Assembly (NCBI GenBank): GCA_946886275.1 | Contig: CAMPIH010000143.1 | Coordinates: forward strand, 1 to 6,112 | Length of the DNA stretch: 6,112 nucleotides | From: an uncultured Sphingosinicella sp. | GTDB taxonomy: Bacteria; Pseudomonadota; Alphaproteobacteria; Sphingomonadales; Sphingomonadaceae | Direction of reading: 5' to 3' | Shown here: positions 1 through 4,721 of the stretch, one piece after another | Numbering within the stretch: position 1 is the stretch's first letter | How the letters are laid out: each line of letters opens with the position of its first letter | Program-made: the position numbers and the translations under genes | Notes under the pieces: generated by a model | What the model was told of the DNA's origin: nothing | The model's database searches: none | The model's input: only the letters and a program-made list of their open reading frames with translations

Positions 1-150
1 GCTCCTCGCTCCTCGCCCTGGGCTGAACTCGGCTCCGTCCCGGCGATTCCATATGAAGGGGACAGGCTCTGGCGGAGGCGCGACAAAAGCGCAGGCCTGC
101 CCATGGCAGAATCGATTAGCCGGTCGCAAGGGCCGGTCGGCCGAGTCCGT
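1..150. other. Left-edge stretch with no supportable gene
   Basis: No coding region with a convincing start, ribosome site and protein character is seen here. Plus-strand frame 1 is open from the edge, but it continues as the antisense shadow of the TPR gene and its translation is arginine/proline-rich and featureless. A minus-strand ATG at 52 opens 17 codons to the edge, with no Shine-Dalgarno sequence before it. Small structures visible are a tandem gctcctc at 1-14 and a 10-bp palindrome gcaggcctgc at 91-100. Neither has a clear role. No good terminator for the TPR gene, which ends at 151 on the minus strand, is visible. Confidence 0.5.
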
Positions 151-705
151 TCAGTCGCGGACGACCCGGAACCTGGTCAGCTCCGCCCGGGGCTCCGCCC
201 AGTCCGGATCGAGCTCGCTCGCGCGCCGATAGTCGCGATAGGCGGCGCGGGCATTGCCCAGCCTCTCGTTCGCGATCGCCCGGCCATAATGGGCGAGCTC
301 GGGCCGGCTCGTATTGCGCTCGATCGCCATCGTGAACAGGCCGAGCGCGGTGCCAGCTTCGCGCTGCTTGATCATCGCCGCGCCCTTGTTGAGATAGGCT
401 TCAGGCTGGTCGGGATCGATCGCGATCGCCCGGTCGAAATCGGCGATGGCGAGGGCGATCTGATCGCGGCGAAGGCGAAGGATGCCGCGATTGACATGGG
501 TCGCCACCCGATCGTGCTGAGTCAGCCCTTCCTCGCTCAGCGCGGTGTCGCAGATCCTGATCTCGGCGAAGGTCGGAGCGACCGGGGAATCCGCCGCCTG
601 ATAGCAGAGGCTGGCCGACGTGCTCCCGATCGAGATGACGCTTGCGGCCGCAGGGACCGAGAAGGCCGCCAGCAACGCGGCCGAGGCGAACGTTCGTATA
701 GCCAT
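151..705 (-). CDS. Exported TPR-repeat protein
   Basis: A 184-residue protein with a signal peptide and tetratricopeptide repeats. The N-terminus MAIRTF followed by a hydrophobic, alanine-rich stretch (about 6-19) and a VPAAAS-type end suggests signal-peptidase cleavage near residue 21, so the product is probably periplasmic. A short linker with Cys34 and Cys52 could form a disulfide. Three TPR units then cover about 67-168, with typical features: VNRGILRLRR, the A-x-x-DF-x-RAI-x-x-DP helix pair ending near 100, AYLNKG, and YRRASELDP near 160-167. TPR proteins act as protein-protein scaffolds; no enzymatic motif is present and no partner can be named. The ATG at 705 is preferred over one 21 nt upstream because AAAGGA (713-718) sits 7 nt before it and the signal peptide begins there. 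The 149-nt gap to the cupin gene and a candidate promoter suggest separate transcription. Confidence 0.85.
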   Translation of the reverse strand: MAIRTFASAALLAAFSVPAAASVISIGSTSASLCYQAADSPVAPTFAEIRICDTALSEEGLTQHDRVATHVNRGILRLRRDQIALAIADFDRAIAIDPDQPEAYLNKGAAMIKQREAGTALGLFTMAIERNTSRPELAHYGRAIANERLGNARAAYRDYRRASELDPDWAEPRAELTRFRVVRD

Positions 706-740
706 AGTCGAGTCCTTTCGAACCACAGCCCACCGTCAGG

Positions 741-770
741 ATCATAGCATGTTTCGGGGACGACGGCGAA
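741..770 (-). promoter_or_regulatory. Candidate promoter of the TPR gene
   Basis: On the minus strand a TATGAT hexamer (741-746) matches the sigma-70 -10 consensus at 5 of 6 positions and lies 35 nt before the TPR start codon. An 18-nt spacer separates it from TTCGCC (765-770), a poor -35. The -10 is the only persuasive part. Alphaproteobacterial promoters often have weak boxes, so this is a positional suggestion only. Confidence 0.3.
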
Positions 771-816
771 TCCAACCAGCCCGAAATGGAGGATGTTTTC
801 GCGCTTCCCGTGCTGA

Positions 817-838
817 TGCCGTCGCGGCGGTGACGGCA
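817..838 (-). terminator. Hairpin after the cupin gene, possible weak terminator
   Basis: Seven-base perfect arms (tgccgtc at 817-823, gacggca at 832-838) enclose an 8-nt loop, 17 nt beyond the stop codon of the cupin gene on the minus strand. There is no T-run after it, so it is not a classical intrinsic terminator. A second small dyad, cctga-gg-tcagg (848-859), overlaps that stop codon. Together they may end the three-gene transcript or protect its 3' end. Confidence 0.3.
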
Positions 839-854
839 GGGGCGAGGCCTGAGG

Positions 855-1805
855 TCAGGCGGGGCGAAGGGGGCCGATGGCGGTGCCGCCCTCGATCCAG
901 GCACGGCCGGCCTCGACCCGTTCGATCTCCCTTCGCGCCATCGCGCCGACCAGGAGGTTTCCGGCGCGGCTGGCCTGCTCATAGACGGCGATCCGGCCCT
1001 CGATCCCGTCGGCGGCGGAAGCGCGCGCCTGGACGGCGCGCCAGCGGATCCGGTCGCTCGGATGATCGTCGGCGAAGCTCTCGACCAGATCCATCCCTTC
1101 CTCGCCGCCAAAACAGGCCGCGAGGGCGAGCATCGGCTCGATCGAGACATGGGTCATGATGCCGTCGATCGTCGAGCGCTCGAGATCGAAGCGATACTGG
1201 TCACGGAACGCCGAGCTGTGCGCCGTCTCGACGATGTTGAGCGAGACCGACATCGAGTCCGCCGGCAGCTGGAGATGAATGTCGCGATGAGCGCGATAGA
1301 GCATCACCTTGCCTTCGCTCAGCCGTGCCTTTTCGACGAAGGTGAGATCGACCTTCTCCCCTGGAATGCCGACCACCGCGTCATGGTCATATTCGTAATA
1401 GTCGCTCCAATAGCCGGGGCCGAGATAGCCGACCGTCAGGAACGAGAAATTATGATCGTGGGGGATTCCGTAGAAGAAGGGATCGGCACCGCTGTGGCGG
1501 ACGACGCTGTCGTTCTGCGCCGGCCAGAAATTGGCGCGGATGATGAACTTCTTCGAGGAAGCGTGGAGCATCACGACCTGGGCGCTATACTGGTTGTCGC
1601 GGAGCTGGCCCTCGCACCTTCGCTTGAGCTCGTCGACGATGAGGTCGCCGAGGAAGGCGCGGTCGTTGGCGAGCTTCTTCAGAGCCGGCCCCCAGGAGGC
1701 GAAAACGTCCTCGTCGCGGCTGTCGAAATCGCCGGTCTCGAGTTGCTCGACCAGATCTCCCAGGGTGATCCGTTCGTCGGTGTCGGCGGGGATCAGGCGG
1801 GGCAC
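855..1805 (-). CDS. Cupin-like protein with HDH metal motif
   Basis: A 316-residue protein that I do not recognise as a named family. Residues 1-65 look helical. Residues about 73-195 form a beta-rich core resembling a cupin or cysteine-dioxygenase-type barrel: IPHDHNF at 114-120 gives His116 and His118 in an HxH pair, Glu138 lies in the tyrosine-rich strand after it, and His173 and His177 in AHRDIHLQLP fit the position of the second cupin motif histidine. These could form a mononuclear metal site, so an oxidase, dioxygenase or isomerase activity is plausible; substrate unknown. Residues 220-300 are helical, with repeats resembling HEAT/ARM helices. No signal peptide or membrane segment, so cytoplasmic. 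The start is a GTG at 1805, overlapping the end of the upstream gene by 13 nt; AGGACG lies just before it, and coupling with that gene is likely. It is last in the peptide-HEAT-cupin cluster. The cupin assignment comes from motif reading only. Confidence 0.75.
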   Translation of the reverse strand: MPRLIPADTDERITLGDLVEQLETGDFDSRDEDVFASWGPALKKLANDRAFLGDLIVDELKRRCEGQLRDNQYSAQVVMLHASSKKFIIRANFWPAQNDSVVRHSGADPFFYGIPHDHNFSFLTVGYLGPGYWSDYYEYDHDAVVGIPGEKVDLTFVEKARLSEGKVMLYRAHRDIHLQLPADSMSVSLNIVETAHSSAFRDQYRFDLERSTIDGIMTHVSIEPMLALAACFGGEEGMDLVESFADDHPSDRIRWRAVQARASAADGIEGRIAVYEQASRAGNLLVGAMARREIERVEAGRAWIEGGTAIGPLRPA

Positions 1806-2779
1806 GGAGCCGCGTCCTGATGGTCGGCGAAGAAGCGATCGAGGGTAAGGGCGGCGGCGGCGCGCACCTCCGGATGGGGGTCCGATACGGCCATCCGCCG
1901 AAGCGGCGGCAGCGCCGTCTCGGAATCGATCGCGAGCAATTCGCGCATCACGTGCCAGCGTGTGTGGAAATTCGGGCTGTCGAGCAGTTCGACGATCATC
2001 GGAAGAGCGTCGCGCCGGTCCATCACGCGAAGAAGCGAGACCATCATCTCGACCCGCGAGCTGGCCTCGTCGGTGCTGGTCGCGGCGAGGAACTTGCGGG
2101 TGGAGCTGTCATATTCCACCGACACCGGCGCCGCGTCGGCCCGGATCACGGCCTGGAAATAGACGATGTCGCTTCGCGCATGCTCGATCACGAAACTCTC
2201 GCGGCGGCCGTCGCTGACCAGCTCGTCGCCGTCGCGAAGCCGCCTCATCCCCACCGGCCGGCATGAACCGGCTTCGGCGCCGGCGAAGGAATCGGTGATC
2301 GGCGGCGCCTCCCAGAGGGAGATCGCGGCGTCGCCCGATCTGACGTAGCGATAGAGGCTGACGACTCCGGTGAAGCCGACCGAGGTGCTGCCGCGCCTGC
2401 CGCTTTTCCTGGCGGCGAGGCGATCGACCGGGGTCACCCCCAAGGCGATCGACAGCGGCGCGCTGTGGAACAGCAAAAGGGCCTCGTGGATGTCGCTGGA
2501 GATCGCCCGGAACGGCGGCCGGGAGAAGGGATCGGCGCGGCTCCCGTCGATCAGATCGCGGACCAGAGCTTCGATGTCGCCGCTTCGATCGATGAACCGC
2601 CTCGCCGAGTCGAGCAGCGAATCGACCTTCAGCACCTTCATTTCGCGAAGCTCGCGCTCGAGCTGGGTCATCAGCGGATGGAGGCCCCAGCGGTCGGCGC
2701 AGGCCTCGACCCGATCGAGCGAATCCTGCTGCGCCTGAGGGTCGTCGAGCCACTGGCGCAAGGAGGGGCCGGAGATCAT
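1793..2779 (-). CDS. Beta-core protein with C-terminal HEAT-like repeats
   Basis: About 328 residues from the ATG at 2779; family not recognised. Using that numbering, residues 1-80 are charged and helical (TQLERELREMKVLKV), about 98-225 are beta-rich (GFTGVVSLYRYV, DAAISLWE, ESFVIEHARSDIVYFQAVI), and about 245-318 are paired helices of HEAT type (ALPMIVELLDSP, RWHVMRELLAID, LPPLRRMAVSDPHPEVRAAAALTL). HEAT repeats bind proteins. The order of parts parallels the cupin-like neighbour, but where that protein has HDHNF this one has TGVVSLY, so it appears to lack the HxH metal pair and may be a binding subunit or pseudoenzyme. No signal peptide or transmembrane helix. The start is uncertain: the ATG at 2779 has no clear Shine-Dalgarno, and the frame can extend to a TTG at 2818, but that codon sits in the T-rich tail of a hairpin. 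Translation may depend on read-through from the peptide gene. It overlaps the next gene by 13 nt. Confidence 0.75.
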   Translation of the reverse strand: MISGPSLRQWLDDPQAQQDSLDRVEACADRWGLHPLMTQLERELREMKVLKVDSLLDSARRFIDRSGDIEALVRDLIDGSRADPFSRPPFRAISSDIHEALLLFHSAPLSIALGVTPVDRLAARKSGRRGSTSVGFTGVVSLYRYVRSGDAAISLWEAPPITDSFAGAEAGSCRPVGMRRLRDGDELVSDGRRESFVIEHARSDIVYFQAVIRADAAPVSVEYDSSTRKFLAATSTDEASSRVEMMVSLLRVMDRRDALPMIVELLDSPNFHTRWHVMRELLAIDSETALPPLRRMAVSDPHPEVRAAAALTLDRFFADHQDAAPCPA

Positions 2780-2814
2780 CGGATCGGGATCAAATAAGCG
2801 GCGGGAGGCGCGGG

Positions 2815-2845
2815 CCAAAAGGAAGGAGGCGCTCGAGGCGCCTCC
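2815..2845 (-). terminator. Terminator or attenuator between peptide gene and its partners
   Basis: A perfect 8-bp GC-rich stem (ggaggcgc at 2825-2832, gcgcctcc at 2838-2845) with a 5-nt loop tcgag begins 6 nt beyond the peptide stop codon. On the minus strand it is followed by TTCCTTTT (2817-2824). The T-run is interrupted by CC, so termination is likely incomplete. This would give more peptide mRNA than mRNA for the two downstream proteins, which start 36 nt or more past it. Confidence 0.65.
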
Positions 2846-2851
2846 CCCAGT

Positions 2852-2992
2852 TCATCTTTCGCCGAGCGCCATGAGGATGGCGACGACGACTCCGAGGCAG
2901 AGCGGTCCACCGACCTCTTTCTGCTTCAGCGAGCCGTGGATCCCGACTTTGGTGTCCAGCTCCGGGATTCCGGCGATGTCGATCTTCTTCAT
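2852..2992 (-). CDS. 46-residue hydrophobic peptide, candidate precursor or small membrane protein
   Basis: First gene of the minus-strand cluster; family not recognised. Residues 1-27 are polar and charged (MKKIDIAGIPELDTKVG, then HGSLKQKEV). A GGP follows at 28-30, then a hydrophobic block 31-44 (LCLGVVVAILMALG) with the single Cys32, ending GER. The shape fits two readings. One is a leader peptide with a double-glycine-like junction and a hydrophobic core to be modified by the neighbouring proteins. The other is a small single-pass membrane protein; the hydrophobic block is 14 residues, about 16 with P30 and G29, which is short for a full span. The ATG at 2992 is chosen because GAGGGG (3001-3006) lies 8 nt upstream. 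The reading frame extends further to a TTG at 3058, but that start has no support. Its strong ribosome site, the hairpin after it and the operator-like dyad before it all suggest a real, highly and conditionally expressed gene. No core modification can be inferred from sequence alone. Confidence 0.7.
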   Translation of the reverse strand: MKKIDIAGIPELDTKVGIHGSLKQKEVGGPLCLGVVVAILMALGER

Positions 2993-3000
2993 TCTACATT

Positions 3001-3006
3001 CCCCTC
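3001..3006 (-). promoter_or_regulatory. Strong ribosome binding site of the peptide gene
   Basis: GAGGGG on the minus strand, 8 nt before the ATG at 2992. It is the clearest Shine-Dalgarno in the cluster and fixes the start of the 46-residue peptide, excluding the longer frame that begins at a TTG at 3058. The downstream HEAT gene has no comparable site, which implies unequal translation. Confidence 0.7.
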
Positions 3007-3010
3007 TGGA

Positions 3011-3027
3011 TTGTCGAAGGTCGACAA
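3011..3027. promoter_or_regulatory. Operator-like perfect dyad upstream of the peptide gene
   Basis: A 17-bp inverted repeat, ttgtcga-agg-tcgacaa, has perfect 7-bp arms and a 3-bp centre, ending 19 nt before the peptide ATG. Its TTGT...ACAA ends and odd-length dyad are like sites bound by dimeric helix-turn-helix repressors (GntR- or TetR-type sites have this general form). It could also fold as a 5'-leader hairpin in the mRNA. No regulator gene is inside the window, and no convincing -35/-10 pair could be assigned next to it. Confidence 0.45.
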
Positions 3028-3254
3028 ACAGGGAAGCGAGGCGCGACGGCTCGGCCAAAAGCCTCCGTCAGGACACCCCGCTTATGCCGTCGGGCATCTC
3101 GAGGATCCTTCAGGAACGGCGTCCCCCCTTCCCTTCCTCCTTAGTCTCGGTTGCAGGCGGGACATGTCGCATGGTTACCGCAATTTTTACCATGATCGGC
3201 AACGTACCGGCGGCCCTTGCTTTCCCTCGACGGCTCCGGCTAGCCCGGTGGCAG

Positions 3255-4325
3255 ATGGATCGAAGCGTCCAGAATGTCGGCACCAGCGAAGTGCGCGAGG
3301 CGCATCGTTTCGACGAGGCGAGGCTCGAGCAATGGCTGGCGAGCGAGGTTGAGGGCTTTTCGGGGCCGCTCAATGTCGAGCAGTTCCGCGGCGGCCAGTC
3401 CAATCCCACCTACAAGCTCGTCACCCCGGGCCAAAGCTACGTGCTCAGGCGCAAGCCGCCGGGAAAGCTGCTCCCCGGCGCTCATGCGGTCGAGCGGGAA
3501 TATCGGGTGATCACCGCGCTTGGCGGCCAGGGCTTCCCGGTCGCCCGGACCTACGCGTTGTGCAGCGACGAAAATGTCATCGGCACGCCCTTCTACGTGA
3601 TGGAGATGGTGGAAGGCCGGATCTTCTGGAACGTCTCCTTCCCCGAGGTGAGCATCAGCGAACGACCCGCTTATTTCGACGCGATGAACGCGACCATCGC
3701 CGCTCTCCACGCGATCGATCCGGAAGCGGCGGGTCTCGGCGACTATGGCAAGCCCGGCAATTATTTCGCCCGCCAGATCGGCCGCTGGTCAAAGCAATAT
3801 GTCGAGGATGAGGAGGCCGGGCGGGTCGAGGCGATGGACCGGCTGGTCGAGTGGCTTCCCGACAACATCCCCGCCGACGAGCCGCGGGCGCGCATCATCC
3901 ACGGCGACTTCAGGTGCGACAACATGATCTTCGATCCGGTCGAGCCAAGGGTCCTGGCGGTGCTCGACTGGGAGCTGTCGACGCTCGGCCATCCGCTTGC
4001 CGACTTCAGCTATCATCTGATGATGTACCGAATGCCTTACGGCCTCGCATCCGGACTGGCCGGTCTCGACCTCGAAGCGCTCAACATCCCGAGCGAAGCG
4101 GACTATGTCGCCGCTTATTGCCGGAGGACCGGCCGCGAAGGCCTTTCCGACCTCGATTTCTACATGGCCTTCAACCTGTTCCGGCTCGCCGGCATCGTCC
4201 ACGGGATCAAGGGAAGGCTGGCCAGGGGCACGGCTTCCTCCGCCCATGCCGCAACCATGGTGGCGACCCTCGAGCCGCTCGCCGACCTCGCCTGGGCGCA
4301 GGCGGTAAAGGCCGGAGCGCGCTGA
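3255..4325 (+). CDS. Phosphotransferase family protein (ACAD10/11-N-like, APH fold)
   Basis: A 356-residue cytoplasmic kinase-fold enzyme of the aminoglycoside-phosphotransferase superfamily, of the branch that includes the N-terminal domains of ACAD10/ACAD11 and bacterial LvaA. Related enzymes phosphorylate hydroxyacyl-CoA intermediates in 4-hydroxy acid catabolism, so a role in fatty or hydroxy acid breakdown is more likely than drug resistance; the actual substrate is not shown. Visible motifs are the nucleotide loop GGQSNPTYKL (46-55), the strand YVLRRKPPGKLLPGAH (62-77) with Glu80/Glu82 after it, the hinge VMEMVEGR (115-122), the catalytic loop HGDFRCDN (216-223; Asp218 base, Asn223 metal) and the metal Asp238 in VLDWELSTLGHPLADF. 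Length and all catalytic residues are as expected for the family. The ATG at 3255 is chosen because the family begins shortly before a FDEARLEQWL-type segment; in-frame ATGs at 3171 and 3192 would add 28 or 21 atypical residues. Only a weak GGTGG-type ribosome site precedes 3255. The gene is transcribed divergently from the peptide cluster. Confidence 0.9.
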   Translation: MDRSVQNVGTSEVREAHRFDEARLEQWLASEVEGFSGPLNVEQFRGGQSNPTYKLVTPGQSYVLRRKPPGKLLPGAHAVEREYRVITALGGQGFPVARTYALCSDENVIGTPFYVMEMVEGRIFWNVSFPEVSISERPAYFDAMNATIAALHAIDPEAAGLGDYGKPGNYFARQIGRWSKQYVEDEEAGRVEAMDRLVEWLPDNIPADEPRARIIHGDFRCDNMIFDPVEPRVLAVLDWELSTLGHPLADFSYHLMMYRMPYGLASGLAGLDLEALNIPSEADYVAAYCRRTGREGLSDLDFYMAFNLFRLAGIVHGIKGRLARGTASSAHAATMVATLEPLADLAWAQAVKAGAR

Positions 4326-4339
4326 GCACGAGCGTCACC

Positions 4340-4353
4340 CCGGCGAAAGCCGG
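4340..4353 (+). repeat. Outer hairpin arm, left copy; possible terminator of the phosphotransferase gene
   Basis: A 5-bp stem ccggc/gccgg closes a GAAA tetraloop, 14 nt beyond the phosphotransferase stop codon. A pyrimidine-rich run (4361-4377, mostly C and T) follows. It could serve as a transcript end, but the T-content is too low to call an intrinsic terminator. Confidence 0.5.
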
Positions 4354-4375
4354 TTCCAGGTCCCCCTCTTTCTTC

Positions 4376-4410
4376 CTTCGCGCCTTCGCGTCTTCTTCGC
4401 GCCTTCGCGT
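4376..4410 (-). repeat. Tandem 16-mer pair, left side
   Basis: Two exact copies of cttcgcgccttcgcgt at 4376-4391 and 4395-4410, separated by ctt (period 19). Each copy itself contains two cttcgcg-type halves. Both are exact reverse complements of the pair at 4519-4551. Confidence 0.85.
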
Positions 4411-4518
4411 GGAATCTTCGGCGCTGGTCTCATGCGATGCCCAAGTCTTGAGGTGCGGAGGAGGACCTCAGCGGGACCTCAGGACAAGCCACGCGCGGTT
4501 CGAACGCTGTTGGGTTTC

Positions 4519-4551
4519 ACGCGAAGGCGCGAAGAACGCGAAGGCGCGAAG
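4519..4551 (+). repeat. Tandem 16-mer pair, right side
   Basis: Two exact copies of acgcgaaggcgcgaag at 4519-4534 and 4536-4551, separated by a single a (period 17). They are inverted with respect to the left pair, so a transcript across the element could fold into a long stem of about 33-35 paired positions with a small bulge. Confidence 0.85.
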
Positions 4552-4610
4552 AGGGCGGGCCCCGATTTGATGGGCTCGGCTGCGGGGCTCGGAAGCTGCC
4601 TTGATGGAAC

Positions 4611-4624
4611 CCGGCTTTCGCCGG
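4611..4624 (-). repeat. Outer hairpin arm, right copy
   Basis: ccggc-tttc-gccgg is the inverted copy of the left hairpin at 4340-4353. Its tggaa flank (4605-4609) matches the ttcca beside the left copy. One extra c distinguishes the two arms, so they are not a recent perfect duplication. Confidence 0.8.
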
Positions 4625-4721
4625 GATAGCGAGAGGCCTTGATGTTTGGGCCGGCGCGGCCTGTTCATCGCCGCGCTTTCACTTTATCCCTTGTGGCGGA
4701 AAGCGGGCTTGCGGGGGCAGG

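Larger units (their letters stand above)
4334..4629. repeat. Nested inverted-repeat intergenic element
   Basis: The 396-nt gap between the phosphotransferase and the cyclase gene is mostly a symmetrical repeat element. The outer arms are a hairpin motif with a 4-nt loop, ccggc-gaaa-gccgg at 4340-4353, and its inverted copy ccggc-tttc-gccgg at 4611-4624. Each carries matching flanks on its inner side (ttcca / tggaa) with a 1-nt length difference. Inside lie two tandem 16-mers on each side, again inverted. The central 108 nt (4411-4518) are not repeated overall. The motifs resemble abundant intergenic repeats of Sphingomonas-type genomes, often mistranslated as 'TPAKAG' peptides. No transposase is present, and no convincing protein is encoded across it. 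Confidence 0.8.

Noticed and set aside
91..100. Palindrome gcaggcctgc as a terminator for the TPR gene
   Set aside because: It leaves no room for a hairpin loop and lies about 50 nt beyond the stop codon; only a short T-run follows it on the minus strand.
103..747. Long plus-strand open frame at the left end
   Set aside because: It is antisense to the TPR gene, has an arginine-rich low-complexity translation and no ribosome site. The minus-strand frame has a signal peptide, TPR motifs and a Shine-Dalgarno.
1062..1820. Plus-strand open frame of 252 codons over the cupin gene
   Set aside because: A shadow produced by high GC content: the minus-strand protein has coherent motifs (HDHNF, AHRDIHLQLP), while this frame has none.
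1933..2779. HEALLLFH in the HEAT protein as an HExxH metalloprotease or hydroxylase motif
   Set aside because: The second histidine is at the wrong spacing (HExxxxxH), so the zinc or iron HExxH signature is not met.
2993..3058. 22-residue N-terminal extension of the small peptide from a TTG
   Set aside because: There is no Shine-Dalgarno, the extension would read through the operator-like dyad, and the ATG at 2992 has a strong ribosome site.
3084..3097. Small hairpin atgcc-gtcg-ggcat in the divergent intergenic region
   Set aside because: A five-base stem in GC-rich DNA is expected by chance, and no promoter or gene boundary is tied to it.
3170..3194. catggt / accatg inverted pair upstream of the phosphotransferase
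   Set aside because: Six-base arms 13 nt apart are weak, and the pair overlaps two alternative ATG codons, which accounts for the match.
2871..3254. N-terminal extension of the phosphotransferase frame by 128 codons
   Set aside because: The extension runs antisense through the peptide gene, does not resemble the family, and would be far longer than the usual length of about 350 residues.
4334..4629. CRISPR array
   Set aside because: The repeats are mirrored and spaced by 1-3 nt, with no regularly sized unique spacers and no cas genes.
4432..4668. Small open frames across the repeat element on both strands
   Set aside because: They are translations of the repeats themselves, with no ribosome sites or protein character.
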